Assembly: GCA_963717955.1 (NCBI GenBank)
Contig: CAVQXR010000001.1
Location: 434,001-498,000, forward strand
Length of the DNA stretch: 64,000 nt
From: CAVQXR01 sp963717955
Lineage (GTDB): Bacteria; Actinomycetota; Thermoleophilia; Gaiellales; Gaiellaceae
Reading direction: 5' to 3'
The notes under the pieces are model-generated. The model saw only the letters and a list, made by a program, of their open reading frames with translations, made no database searches and had not been told where the DNA came from. Position 1 is the stretch's first letter; every line of letters starts with the position of its first letter. The position numbers and the translations under genes are program-made. Of this stretch, positions 34,960 through 45,310 are shown in pieces.

Positions 34960-35737
34960 TCTCGGCGAGTGGTGTGTGAACTACGAGGAGGACGGGCACG
35001 GCGACCCGGTCTTGCTTCTGAGCGGGCTCGGCGCGGATCACACGGCCTGGGCGCTGCAGGTCGAGGCGCTCGAGGGGACGCACCGGGTGATCGTGTTCGA
35101 CAACCCGGGGATCGGGAGGACGGAGGGACCGCCCGGTCCGTACACGACCGAGCTGTTCGCGGAGGTCGCCGCATCGCTGCTCTCCCATCTCGGGATCGAG
35201 CGGGCCCACGTCGTCGGCGCGTCGATGGGTGGGGCGATCGCGCAGCAGCTCGCGCTCGCCCGGCCCGGGCTCGTCCGCTCCCTCGCCCTCCACTGCACGT
35301 GGGGGCGGGCGGATCGGCACCTGACGGCGATCATGCGCAACTGGCAGGTCGCCGCTCGCTCGATGCCGTACGTCGAGCTCTGTCGCCAGGTCTGGCCGTT
35401 CGTGTTCACCGTCTGGTGGTACAACGACCGGCCCGGCGGGATCGAGGAGCTCGAGCGCCAGGCTGCCGCGGCGCCCCAGGCTCCGGATGCGTTCTGCGAC
35501 CAGGCCGAGGCGTGCATCACCCACGACGTGCTCGAGCGGCTCGGGGAGATCCGCGCGCCGACGCTGCTCACCGTCGGCGAGCGGGATGTCTTGACCCCGG
35601 CATACCACACCTACGCGATCAAGGACGAGATGCCCGACGCGCGGGTGCGGGTCTGGCAGATGATGGGGCACGCCCCGTTCTGGGAGGTCCCCGACGAGTT
35701 CAACAAGGTGACGGCGAACTGGATCAAGGAGCATTGA
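34946..35737 (+). CDS. Alpha/beta-fold hydrolase
   Basis: A 263-aa alpha/beta hydrolase: oxyanion region LLLSGLGADHTAW (residues 23-35), nucleophile elbow GASMGG with S93, catalytic Asp probably in TVGERDVLTP and His in MMGHAPFW near the end. The cap (about residues 120-190) is Trp/Tyr-rich. Likely an esterase, lactonase or C-C hydrolase. Starts 14 bp inside the creatininase gene and its stop overlaps the next oxidoreductase start. Confidence 0.87.
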   Translation: MPLADLGEWCVNYEEDGHGDPVLLLSGLGADHTAWALQVEALEGTHRVIVFDNPGIGRTEGPPGPYTTELFAEVAASLLSHLGIERAHVVGASMGGAIAQQLALARPGLVRSLALHCTWGRADRHLTAIMRNWQVAARSMPYVELCRQVWPFVFTVWWYNDRPGGIEELERQAAAAPQAPDAFCDQAEACITHDVLERLGEIRAPTLLTVGERDVLTPAYHTYAIKDEMPDARVRVWQMMGHAPFWEVPDEFNKVTANWIKEH

Positions 35738-36759
35738 TGGCAGTCACGGTGGCGATCCTCGGCGGCGGCTTCATGGGCGCTGCACATGCGAACAACTACG
35801 CGGCGCTCGGCGGCCGGGTCCGGGTCAAGACGGTGTTCTCGCGCACGGCGGAAAGGGCGCAGCGCGTTGCCGACATCGTCGGGGCGGGAGTCTCGACGGA
35901 TCTCGACGCGGTGCTCGGCGACCCCGAGATCGACGCGGTCGACATCTCCCTACCGACCCCCGTCCATCGCTCGGTCTCGGAGCAGGCCTTCGCGGCAGGG
36001 AAGCACGTCTTCCTCGAGAAGCCCCTCGCTCTGACGCTCGAGGACGGTCAGGCGATCCTGGCCGGGGCGGAGCGCAGCGGCCGGATCCTCATGGTCGGGC
36101 TCGTGCTGCGGTTCTGGCCGGAGTACGTCGAGCTGCACCGCCGCATCGCGGCGGGCGAGCTGGGGCGGCCGCTTGCAGTCACCGCCTACCGACTCTCCCC
36201 GCCGGCCGACTGGGCCGACTGGTACGCGGACGTGAGCGTGTCGGGAGGACCTCCCGTCGATCTGATGGTGCACGACTTCGACCAGGTGAACTGGCTGCTC
36301 GGAACGCCGCGTAGCGTCTATGCGCGGGCGATCCAGTCGGCCGACCCCTCGTATCCCGCCCACGTGCACGCGATCGTCGAGTACGAGCACGGCCAGGCAT
36401 CCGTCGAGGGCAGCATGGCGATGCCGAGGAGCTTCCCGTTCTCGAGCACGATCCGCGTCGTGTGCGAGGGCGGCGCGGCCGAGTACTCGTTCCGGGCCGC
36501 ACCGGCCGAGGGCGGCGGCAACATCGGCGCCGTCGACCCGGGTGCGCGCGGGCTTCGGCTCTACCCGAAGGGCGGCGATCCCGAAGTCGTGCTCCTCGAC
36601 CCGGTCGATCCGTGGGGCCCCGAGATCGAGGAGTTCGTCTCCTGCCTCGAGCAGGGACGTAAGCCCGTCGACGGCACGGGCGAGCAGGCGCTGCTCGGGC
36701 TTCGCGTCTCGCTCGCCGCGAGCCGGTCGCTCGCAAGCGGGAGGCTGGAGGCGGTCTGA
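35737..36759 (+). CDS. Gfo/Idh/MocA family oxidoreductase
   Basis: A 340-aa NAD(P)-dependent dehydrogenase-like protein. Rossmann VAILGGGFMGAAHANNY (residues 4-20), HVFLEKPLALTLEDG near residue 90 and the C-terminal SGGPPVDLMVHDFDQVNWLL, where His/Asp resemble the active site. A frameshifted gene at 41395 is a close paralogue (both have LRFWPEYV after a similar MVG strand). ATG overlaps the hydrolase stop and its stop overlaps the M20 gene. Confidence 0.86.
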   Translation: MAVTVAILGGGFMGAAHANNYAALGGRVRVKTVFSRTAERAQRVADIVGAGVSTDLDAVLGDPEIDAVDISLPTPVHRSVSEQAFAAGKHVFLEKPLALTLEDGQAILAGAERSGRILMVGLVLRFWPEYVELHRRIAAGELGRPLAVTAYRLSPPADWADWYADVSVSGGPPVDLMVHDFDQVNWLLGTPRSVYARAIQSADPSYPAHVHAIVEYEHGQASVEGSMAMPRSFPFSSTIRVVCEGGAAEYSFRAAPAEGGGNIGAVDPGARGLRLYPKGGDPEVVLLDPVDPWGPEIEEFVSCLEQGRKPVDGTGEQALLGLRVSLAASRSLASGRLEAV

Positions 36760-38078
36760 TGGGCGCCCACGAGAGGGTGCTGTCGCGGATCGACGCGCTG
36801 CACGAGGAGACCGTCGCGTTGCTCCAGGAGCTCGTCGCCGTGAACTCCACGACACCGACGCTCCCGGGAGTCGAGCGTGCCCGGGTGATCGGAGGGGAGA
36901 CCCGCGTGAACGAGATCCTCGAGCCGCACTACCGCCGGGCCGGGCTCGAGACCCACTGGGTCGCAGAGGATCCGGAGCGACGGAACCTGGTCGGGATTCG
37001 CGCCGGGGCGGGCGGAGGACAGTCGCTGGCGCTGAACGGCCACGTCGACACGGTCGCCGCCGTGGACCCGGACGGCTGGTCGTGCGGCAGCCCGTGGAAC
37101 CCCGAGATCCGCGACGGACGTCTCTACGGGCTCGGCTCGACCGACATGAAGGGCTCGGGCGCCGCGATGTGGGCGGTCGCGCAGGCGCTCGAGGACGAGG
37201 GTGTACGCCTCCGCGGCGACCTGCACCTGCACTCCGTGATCGGCGAGGAGATGATGGAGCATCCGCTCGGAACCTCGGCGGTGATCGGCGCCGGCTTTCG
37301 CACCGACGGTGCGATCGTGACCGAGCCGACGTCGTTCCCCGAGCCGCTCACGATCTCTCCCGTCGCGGCCGGCGTGTGGATCCTGCGGGTGATCGTCCAC
37401 GGCAAGTCGACGCACTGCGGGAATCGCCCGCTCTCGATCCGGCCGGGCGGGCCGGGCGACGCGATCGGGGTCAACGCGCTCGAGAAGGGGATCAAGGTCG
37501 TCGTCGCGCTCCAGGAGCTCGAGGAGCAGTGGGGGCTGACGAAGACCCATCCGTGGTTCTCGCCGGGGTTCTTCACGATCGGCGCGAACGTCTTCCACGC
37601 CGACTCCGGCATGTCGTTCCCCTCGTACTTCCCGAACCGGGCCGTCATCGAGTACGTGATCTGGTATCCGCCCCAGGAGGAGGCCGCGAGCATCGCACGC
37701 GAGATCGAGGAGCGCGTCCTCGAGGCGTGCCGGCTGGACACGTGGCTCGCCCTGCATCCGCCCACGTTCGAGTGGGTGAAGAACTGGCCGCCGATGGAGC
37801 TTCCGTGGGAGCACGACCTCACCCGGACGATGGTGCGCGCCCACGAGGCCGCCTCGGGTGAGGCGGTGGCGGCTCCGAGCCCCGAGCGCCCGGTCAACTT
37901 CGGCGCCGCGTCCGACGCCTCGTTCTACGAGGGAGCCGGCATTCCGGCGATCGTCTACGGGCCGGGCGACCTCAAGATCGCGCACGGCCGGGACGAGAAC
38001 GTGCGGCTCGACGAGGTGAGGCTGGGGGCGAAGGCGCTCGCGGCGGCGGTGCTCGACTGGTGTGAGGTGGCATCGTGA
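36759..38078 (+). CDS. M20 family metallopeptidase (ArgE/DapE-like)
   Basis: A 439-aa zinc amidohydrolase. Metal motifs: NGHVDTV near residue 93, GLGSTDMKGSG near 130, and the Glu pair in IGEEMMEHP near 162; central dimerisation domain about residues 205-320. It probably deacylates an N-acyl amino acid or cleaves a dipeptide. ATG overlaps the upstream stop. It is a tandem paralogue of the next gene: both share GGETRVNEIL, GLETHWV and the TKxHPxF..PGFF region. Confidence 0.88.
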   Translation: MGAHERVLSRIDALHEETVALLQELVAVNSTTPTLPGVERARVIGGETRVNEILEPHYRRAGLETHWVAEDPERRNLVGIRAGAGGGQSLALNGHVDTVAAVDPDGWSCGSPWNPEIRDGRLYGLGSTDMKGSGAAMWAVAQALEDEGVRLRGDLHLHSVIGEEMMEHPLGTSAVIGAGFRTDGAIVTEPTSFPEPLTISPVAAGVWILRVIVHGKSTHCGNRPLSIRPGGPGDAIGVNALEKGIKVVVALQELEEQWGLTKTHPWFSPGFFTIGANVFHADSGMSFPSYFPNRAVIEYVIWYPPQEEAASIAREIEERVLEACRLDTWLALHPPTFEWVKNWPPMELPWEHDLTRTMVRAHEAASGEAVAAPSPERPVNFGAASDASFYEGAGIPAIVYGPGDLKIAHGRDENVRLDEVRLGAKALAAAVLDWCEVAS

Positions 38079-38172
38079 CGCGACACGAAATCACGAGTCT
38101 TTCCCGGGGCACCCCTGCCCACCTCCCGGCGCCGACGCTATCGAAGATCGACGCACCCGTGGCGAGCGCAAC

Positions 38173-39502
38173 GTGACGGATTCGGAACGACTCTGTGCCG
38201 GAATCGCGGACGCGGTCGAGGCGCGCCGTGATGAGGGGACGGCGCTGCTGCAGGAGCTCGTCCGCACGCGGTCGGTCAATCCGGGCTACCCGGGCGTGTC
38301 GCGCGAGGAGCATCTCGGCGGCGAGACCCGCGTCAACGAGATTCTCGGCGCGAAGTACGCGCAGGCCGGGCTCGAGACGCACTGGGTCTTCGAGGATCCG
38401 GACCGGCGGAATCTCGTCGGTGTCCGCAAGGGCGCCGGCGGCGGGCGCTCCCTCATGCTCAACGGCCACGTCGACACGGTGCCGCCCGTGTCGGAGGACC
38501 TGGCCGTGCGGGGATCCCTGGAACCCGGAGATCCGCGACGGCCGGCTCTACGGGCTCGGCTCGACCGACATGAAGGCCTCGGCAGTCTCGATGTGGCTCG
38601 CCGCGCAGTCGCTCCGCGACGCCGGCGTCCAGCTGGCGGGCGACCTGCAGCTTCACTCGGTGGTCGGTGAGGAGACCGGCGAGTACGACCTCGGCACGGT
38701 CGCCTGCGTGAAGGCGGGCTTCCGCGCGGACGGCGCGATCGTGACCGAGCCCACGAACCCGCCGCGGCCGCTGACGATCGCGCCCGTATCGGCCGGCTTC
38801 TGCTGGCTGAAGATCGTCGTCGAGGGCAAGGCGACCCACGCGGGCAACCGCCCGCTGGCCATCCGCCCGGGCGGTCCCGGCGACTCGATCGGGGTGAACG
38901 CGCTCGAGAAGGGCGTGAGGGTCGTGCAGGCTCTGCAGGAGCTCGAACGCCAGTGGGGGCTCACGAAGTCCCACCCCTGCTTCACACCGGGGTTCTTCAA
39001 CATCATGCCGGGCATCTTCCGGGCCGACGCCGGGCCTTCCGTTCCCGGCGTACTTCCCCGACCGGGCCGAGCTGCACTGGATGATCTGGTACCCACCGCA
39101 GGAGGACGACGAGGACGTCATCGCGCGAGATCGAGCGTTTACGTGCTCGACGCGTGTCGCATCGACCCGTGGCTGTCCGAGCACCCCCCGCGCTTCGAGT
39201 GGCTGATGCGGTACCCGGGCATGACGACCGACTGGGAGCACCCGCTGCCGCAGACGATGGCGACGGCCTGGGAGCAGGTCACGGGAGAGCGCCAGCCGGC
39301 GCCGAGCCACGCGTACCCGGTCAACTTCGGGGCGGCGATGGAGGGCACCTGGCTGCAGCGGGAGGGAATCCCGTCGATCGTCTTTGGCCCCGGCGATCTG
39401 AGGGTCGCGCACTCGACGGACGAGTACGTCATGCTGGACGAGGTGTTCCTCGCCGCGAAGGGCCTCGCCGCGTGCGCGATCGAGTGGTGCGGCATCGCCT
39501 AG
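38173..39502 (+). CDS. M20 family metallopeptidase, tandem paralogue, frameshifted
   Basis: Same family as the preceding gene, about 440 aa if corrected. From GTG 38173 the frame gives MLNGHVDTVPPVSEDL and then turns to nonsense near 38505; another frame resumes at GDPWNPEIRDGR and holds GLGSTDMKAS and VGEETGEYDLG. Near 39040 one surplus G leads to a third frame (AYFPDRAELHWMIWYPPQ), and near 39115-39135 further indels return to VLDACRIDPWL and the true end. Conservation continues on both sides of each break, so these look like sequence errors or very recent lesions. 95 bp separate it from the upstream paralogue. Confidence 0.75.
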
Positions 39503-39524
39503 CACGACTGTCGAGGAGGACAGG

Positions 39525-40329
39525 GTGGGAAACTGGATCCAGACCGGCTCGTCGATCATCTTCCTGCCGTACACGCTCGAGGAGGCGCTCCGCGGGCTCG
39601 CGCGAGGCCGGCTTCGAGAACGTCGAGATCGGCGCCGTCAAGGGCTTCCTCGAGCACCTCGATCCGGACGATCCCGACGTCGAAGGCTGCCGCGCGGCTG
39701 CTCGCCGAGAACGGGCTCGCGTGCGTCTCGATGAGCGGCCACGCGCCGCTCCACACCAGGAGATCGGCAAGCAGCGGCTCACGAACGTGCTTCGCGCCGG
39801 CAAGGAGCTCGGGATCGAGGTCCTGAACACGTTCACCGGCGACGCGGAGACGCCCGGAGGAGATCGACGACGTTCAAGGCGAACGTCCGCGAGATCGCGG
39901 CCGAGGCGCGAGGCGGCCGGGATCCGGCTCTGCATCGAGACCGACTCGAACCTGCTGCCGACGGCCGAGATCGGCACGGAAGATCCTCGACGAGATCGGC
40001 CACGACTGGGTCCAGTTCAACTACGACCCGGGCAACGTCGTCTACTACACGGGCGCGGTGCCCGACCACGGACATCGAGTTCGCGCTGCCGCGCCTCGGG
40101 CACTTCCACCTGAAGGACCAGCGCGGCGGCAAGGGCGTCGCCGACTTCCCGCCGCTCGGCGAGGGCGACGTCGACATCCCGCATCTCCTCCGGCGACTCG
40201 CGGGAGACCGGCTTCTCGGGCCCGGTCAGCATGGAGATCGAGTTCACGAACTACGAGTGGCCCGCCTGGGAGGAGTGCGTCGAGGCCGCGCGACGCTCGA
40301 AGGCCTACTGGGATGGCCTCGGCATCTGA
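39525..40329 (+). CDS. Sugar phosphate isomerase/epimerase, many frameshifts
   Basis: Recognised by piecing three frames together: GNWIQTGSSIIFLPYTLEEAL, AGFENVEIGAVKGFL, RLLAENGLACVSMSGHAPL, GKELGIEVLNTFTGD, LCIETDSNLLPTAEIG, VQFNYDPGNVVYYTG, RLGHFHLKDQRGGKG and VSMEIEFTNYEWPAW. The order matches the intact isomerase at 33298, including the metal-site E, D, H and E. Breaks occur near 39600, 39683, 39760, 39857, 39870, 39909, 39978, 40068 and 40200, about one per 80 bp. GTG start with GAGGAGGA upstream. Corrected length about 268 aa. Confidence 0.7.
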
Positions 40330-40351
40330 GCGCGCCGTCCGCCGGAGCTCG

Positions 40352-41398
40352 ATGGGCCTGAGGGAGCGGCTCGACGCGGGGCCCGTCATCTGCGCCGAGG
40401 GCTACGTCTTCGAGCTCGAGCGCCGCGGCTACCTGCAGGCCGGGCGCGTTCGTGCCCGAGGTCGTGCTCGAGCATCCGGAGGTCGTGCTCCAGCTCCACC
40501 GCGACTTCGTCCACGCCGGCTCGGACGTCGTCGAGGCGCTCACCTACTACGCGCACCGCGAGAAGCTCCGCGTCATCGGCCGGGAGGACGAGCTCGAGCC
40601 GCTCAACCGGCAGGCGCTCGCGATCGCGAAGCAGGTCGCGCGCGAGACCGGGACGCTGCTCGCGGGCGACATCTCCAACACGAACGTCTTCGTCGAGGGC
40701 GACGCGGACTCCGACCGGCGCGGTGCGGGCGATGTTCGAGGAGCAGGTCGGCTGGGCCGTCGACGCGGGCGTCGACTTCGTCATCGCCGAGACGCATCTC
40801 GTGGGGCACACGAGGCGCTGATCGCGCTCGAGGTGATCAAGGCGGCCGGCCTGCCCGCGCGTCGTCACGCTCGCGCGTCCATCGGGAGTCCGCGACGTTC
40901 GAGGGCTGGCCGATCGCCGGAGGCGTGCAGGCGGCTCGAGGCAGGCGGGAGCCGACGTCGTCGGCCTCAACTGCATCCGGGGCCCCGCGCACGATGCTGC
41001 CGCTGCTGCGCGGAGATCCGCGCCGCCGTCTCGTGCCATGTCGCGGCGCTGCCCGTCCCGTACCGGACGACCGAGGAGGAGCCGACGTTCTCCGTCGCTC
41101 GACCGACCCCGCGTACCCGGGCGTACCCGGCGGACGCGCCTTCCCGACCGCGCTCGAGCCGTTCACCTGCAACCGCTACGAGGTCGCCGACTTCGCCCGC
41201 GAGGCGTACGGGCTCGGCGTCCGCTACCTCGGCGTCTGCTGCGGCGCCGGCCCGCACCACATCCGCGCGTGGCCGAGGCGCTCGGCCGCACCCCGCCGGC
41301 GAGCCGCTACTCCGCCGGACATGTCGAGGCACGCGTTCTTCGGCACCGAGGACAGGTGGCGGAGCCGAGTACCGCGAGACATCTCGCGAAGGCTGTGA
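40352..41398 (+). CDS. Homocysteine S-methyltransferase/BHMT family protein, frameshifted
   Basis: Pieces in alternating frames give a Pfam S-methyl_trans barrel: RLDAGPVICAEGYVFELERR, VVLEHPEVVLQLHRDFVHAG, DVVEALTYYAHREKL, VAVRETGTLLAGDIS-like text, MFEEQVGWAVDAGVDFVIAE, EIRAAVSCHVAALPVPYR and the zinc motif GVCCGAGPHHIRA near the C-terminus. Family enzymes transfer methyl groups to homocysteine from betaine or related donors. ATG 40352 is the first start in the right frame, 22 bp after the isomerase. At least six frame changes occur; the exact end is uncertain (41398 is the first plausible stop). The zinc Cys pair is retained, so the intact gene could be active. Confidence 0.68.
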   Translation: MGLRERLDAGPVICAEGYVFELERRGYLQAGRVRARGRARASGGRAPAPPRLRPRRLGRRRGAHLLRAPREAPRHRPGGRARAAQPAGARDREAGRARDRDAARGRHLQHERLRRGRRGLRPARCGRCSRSRSAGPSTRASTSSSPRRISWGTRGADRARGDQGGRPARASSRSRVHRESATFEGWPIAGGVQAARGRREPTSSASTASGAPRTMLPLLRGDPRRRLVPCRGAARPVPDDRGGADVLRRSTDPAYPGVPGGRAFPTALEPFTCNRYEVADFAREAYGLGVRYLGVCCGAGPHHIRAWPRRSAAPRRRAATPPDMSRHAFFGTEDRWRSRVPRDISRRL

Positions 41399-42411
41399 CT
41401 GTGAAGGTCGCCATCGTCGGTGCAGGCTTCGCAGGCGGGATCCACGCCCAGGCGTGGGCGGGCATCGCGGGCGGTCGACCTGCTCGTCGTCGACGCCGAC
41501 GTGGATCGCGCGCGCGCGGCTCGCCGAGCGCTGGAACGGCGCGGCGCGCCTACGTCGCTCGAGGCGGCGCTCGCGCCGGGCGATCGACGTCGTCGACGTG
41601 TGCCTGCCGACCGCCCGCCACTCCGCAGCTGTCGATCGCGGCGGCGCGGGCGGGGAAGCACGTCCTCTGCGAGAAGCCGATGGCGACTACGACTCGCGGA
41701 CTGCCGACCGGATGATCGACGCGGCGCGGAGGCGGGCGTGACGCTGATGGTCGGCCACGTCCTGCGGTTCTGGCCCGAGTACGTGCGCCTCCAGCGAGCT
41801 CGTCGACGAGCGGGGAGCTCGGCGCGCTCCGCGCGCTCGCCTGCCACCGGCTTCGTCACCGGCCCGGGCCCGTACGCGCCGTGGCTGCTCGATCCCGGGC
41901 AGGGGCTCGGGCTCGGGGAGGTCGCGGTCCACGACCTCGACATCGTGGCCGACCTGCTCGGACGACCCGGGCGATCGCGGCCCAGGGCGTCCGGGACGGA
42001 GCAGGCTGCGCGCATCTCCAGGCGCTGCTGCGGCTCGCGGGCGACGCCGTGGCGACCGTCGAGACCGGCTGGGGGACACCCGGAGGCGGAGCCGTTCGTC
42101 GCGGGCTACCGCGCCTTCTTCGAGCGCGGCGTCGTCGAGTACGACTCGCGACGGCGGCCGACGTTGCGGATCGTCACCGCGACTCGGGCATCGAGGAGGG
42201 CGACTCGCCGCAGGTGGAGACCGAGGGCGGCCCGTGGACCTTCGACGTCGACGCCCTACGTGCGTCGAGGTCGAGGAGTTCGCCGCGCTGTGTCGCCGAG
42301 CGGTCGGTCCGCCGAGTCGCGGCCGGCCCGAGGACGCGCGCCAGGCCGTCGAGCTCACGCTGGCCTGCGCTGGAGGCAGCGGCGACGGGCCGCGAGCTGC
42401 CGCTTCCCTGA
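41395..42411 (+). CDS. Gfo/Idh/MocA family oxidoreductase, frameshifted
   Basis: Starts with VTVKVAIVGAGFAGGIHAQ (Rossmann motif) and continues in other frames with DVVDVCLPTARHSA, GKHVLCEKPMA, TLMVGHVLRFWPEYVRLQR, GLGLGEVAVHDLDIVADLLG and a C-terminal ATGRELPLP. Each fragment aligns in order with the intact oxidoreductase at 35737. Frame changes occur near 41475, 41515, 41540, 41585, 41690, 41730 and several later. GTG 41395 overlaps the preceding gene's stop. Corrected length about 335 aa. Substrate unknown. Confidence 0.7.
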
Positions 42412-42422
42412 GCTCTGCCGGC

Positions 42423-44142
42423 TCAGCCTGCGACACCGGGCAGGGTCAGCCGCGACGGCCGGGCACGGTCGTGGAGCACGGTCTGCGTGGCGACGACCGC
42501 CTTCTCGGGCCCCTCGCCGCCGACCGGGCCGCCGGTGTTGAGGTTGCGGTCCCAGTGGGGGAAGTCGGAGCTCGAGACGTCGAGCCGGAGCACGCTACCC
42601 GGCCGGGATCCGGACGCCGATCGGGCCGAGCGAGATCCGGTACTCGTCGACCCGCCCGGGCTCGATCGGCGACGGCGGCGAGAGCGAGCCGCGGAAGCGC
42701 GCCCGGACGATCCCCTGCTTGAGGTTGACGGACTCACCGTCCGGCGATCGACCCGGCACAGCTTGGCGGTGAAGTCGGTGTCCACCGCGATCGACGCCGC
42801 GTGGAGCGTCACGTGGACGTCCCCGACGAGGTCGAGGTCGGCCTCGAGCGGCGCGGAGGTGTAGACGAGCATGTCGCCCCAGCGCTCGGCACCGTGCTGC
42901 GAGCGCGGGCCCATCGGCGTCAGCGAGTCGTCGCAGCACGAGTGGCCGCCCGCGCTCGCCGACCGGCGCGAGCGGGTCGTAGACGAACACGTCGGCGGGC
43001 TCGTCTCCGGGCGGGTCGGGCGACAGCGTTCCGTCACCGTACCGCGAGTTCGCGCGGCCCCCGGAGTGCAGGTACCAGTCGACCGGCTCGGACTCCGGCG
43101 GGGGCCATCCGTCGAGGTCACGCCAGCCGTCACCCATCACGTAGACGGTCGCCGGCGCGTCGAACACACCGCGACGGCCGGCCCTTCACGACCTCGTCGA
43201 GGAAGCGCAGCTGCCAGTCGTTCACGGCGCGGTGCGGCCGCATCGTCGCCGGAGCCGAGCAGCGGGGTCCAGGGGCCGTGCTGCCACGGCCCGACGAGCA
43301 GCTTCTGGCGACCCGTCACGCCGCTGCCAGGCCGGCGAAGTTCGCGACCGAGCCGCGTGAGGAAGACGTCGTACCAGCCGCCGATGTGAAGCGCCGGGCA
43401 CCTGGATCCGCGCGTAGTCCTCGTCGATCGCGGTCGCCCGCCAGTAGTCGTCGTAGGAGGCGTGCTCGAGCCAGTCGAAGTAGTAGGGCGGCGTCGGCGC
43501 GTGACAGCCCGGGAGGCTCGAGCAGCGGCAGGTGCGAGAACCAGGCGGCGCTCCCGAGCAGGCGCTCGAGGCGCGAGATCTCCGGCCCGTCACCGGCGCT
43601 GATCGCCGTGTAGGCGGCGAGCCCGGCCGCCCAGTTCGCGGCGAAGGCGAGATGTGAGCGCGCCGCCCTGGTACGTCCAGCCCTCGTAGTACTGGGACGC
43701 CGTCATGCCCGGGCAGATCGCGACGAGGCTCGGCGGGCGCTCCGTGGCCGCGAGCAGCTGCGTGGCTCCCGGATAGGAGAAGCCGTACATCGCGACGCGA
43801 CCGTCGGCCCCCGGGAGCCGCGCCGCCCACTCGACGGTGTCGTAGCCGTCGCTGGCCTCGTTGACGAAGGGCTCGAAGACGCCTTCCGACCGGAACCGGC
43901 CGCGGCAGTCCTGCACGACGACCACGTAGCCCTGCCGAGCCCACCAGGACGGGTGGTAGTAGCCCGGACCCGGTCTGCGCCGTGAGCTTGTCGTAGGGAT
44001 TCCGCGTCAGCAGCACCGGTTGCGGCCCGCTCTCGGCGGGCCGGTACACGTCGGCGCGCAGCGTCGCCCCGTCGCGCATCCGGGCGGACACGTCGCGCTC
44101 GACGGTGACGTCGGGCAGCCCCGGGAACGGCTCGGCGACCAT
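42423..44142 (-). CDS. CocE/NonD family hydrolase, frameshifted paralogue
   Basis: Fragments on the minus strand reproduce the 566-aa hydrolase at 8959: VTVERDVSARMRDGATLRAD, VVVQDCRGRFRSEGVF, VAMYGFSYPGATQLL (nucleophile Ser elbow), TVYVMGDGWRDLDGWPPPES, DVFVYDPLAP, LRLDVSSSDFPHWDRNLNTGG and the end RLTLPGVAG. They lie in three frames with breaks near 43970, 43665, 43500, 43395, 43180, 42955, 42740 and 42600. ATG at 44142 has minus-strand TATCGT (44155-44150) 7 nt upstream. Its neighbour on the other side is the convergent oxidoreductase, 11 bp away. Confidence 0.72.
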
Positions 44143-44329
44143 GGCGGCGACGATACTCGACGGTCAGTGGGGAGAGCGCGACAACTCGCCAGCTCGCTCT
44201 TCTGGCGTCCTCGCCGCCAGGTCCGACATGCCTACACGTAGCCGACTCGTGCGTTCGAGTGGCTCGATGACGAGACCGGTGTGCTCTCGACCACCGGTCG
44301 CACGGCAACGATCGACCTGTCGAGGTCGC

Positions 44330-45310
44330 CTACTCTCGCGAGCAGACGACCTCGCCGTCAATGATCGTCGAGAGCGGCCGGAGATCCTGGTCGAGCACGG
44401 CCAGGTCGGCGCGGTGACCCGGTGCGAGCCGGCCGCGGTCCCCGAGCCCGAGCACCGCGGCAGGGACGAGGCTCGTCATCGTGGCGGTTTCGGCGAGCCC
44501 GCAGAATGGCGCGAATCGCTGCACGATCTCCGCTCCGCACCGGTCCCCGCCGAGCAGCTTCCCGTCCGGCTTCTGCTGTGGCGGCGGGACCATGTCGCTG
44601 ACGAGCGCGATGCGGCGAGGCCCGGCGGCGCGGACGCTGAGCTGCTCTGTCACCGGATGCAGGTGGCGCCCGTCGCCGATCAGCCCGAGGGTGACCCGAC
44701 CGTCGGCGAGCAGCGTCCCGATCGCGCCGGGTGTGCGTGCCGTCCAGCCGCTCATTGCGTTCCAGATGTGCGTTGCGAAGCGGGCGCCGGTGTCGATCGC
44801 CGCCTTCGTCGTGTAGTAGTTGGCGCCGGTGTGGCCGATCGAGGCGACCGCTCCCGCCTCGACGATTCGTTCGATCGCCTCGAATCCGCCCTCCACCTCC
44901 GGGGCGAGTGTCACCATCCGAGCCCGCCCGGTGGCGAGCCAGCCGGCCAGCTCCCCGGGATCGACCGGCCGGATGTGCTCGAGCGCCTGGGCACCCGCCC
45001 GCTCGGGGTTCAGGTACGGGCCCTCCACGTGGGCGCCGAGACAGGCCGCGTCGCCCGGCAGCTCTTCCAGGAACCGCTCGACGACGCCGCGGGCCGACGT
45101 CCCGACCGTGGCCAGGTAGCCGGTCACGCCCTGTTCGACCGCCCGCTCGAACGCGTAGATCTGCAGGTCGACGAAGCCGGGGAACACGAACGGTCCGTCG
45201 ATCTCGTCGGAGCGCTCTACTCTCGTGATCACGCCGCCGTCGATCTGCAGCTCCCCGCCCGAGACGCCGTCGAGGGGATCGACCAGGACACCTCTGACCT
45301 CGCTCGACAT
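44330..45310 (-). CDS. nagA: N-acetylglucosamine-6-phosphate deacetylase-like protein
   Basis: A 326-aa NagA-type amidohydrolase; NagA removes acetate from GlcNAc-6-phosphate. Seen: Gln-containing strand-1 motif PGFVDLQIY (NagA proteins have Q instead of HxH), metal Glu E96 in HVEGPYLNP, H160 (SIGHTGA), H181 (FATHIWNAMSG) and catalytic Asp D239 (ALVSDM). It is shorter than E. coli NagA (382 aa). ATG 45310 is chosen; a GTG at 45349 would add 13 residues. No nagB, kinase or PTS is nearby, so the substrate could be another N-acyl sugar. Confidence 0.82.
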   Translation of the reverse strand: MSSEVRGVLVDPLDGVSGGELQIDGGVITRVERSDEIDGPFVFPGFVDLQIYAFERAVEQGVTGYLATVGTSARGVVERFLEELPGDAACLGAHVEGPYLNPERAGAQALEHIRPVDPGELAGWLATGRARMVTLAPEVEGGFEAIERIVEAGAVASIGHTGANYYTTKAAIDTGARFATHIWNAMSGWTARTPGAIGTLLADGRVTLGLIGDGRHLHPVTEQLSVRAAGPRRIALVSDMVPPPQQKPDGKLLGGDRCGAEIVQRFAPFCGLAETATMTSLVPAAVLGLGDRGRLAPGHRADLAVLDQDLRPLSTIIDGEVVCSRE

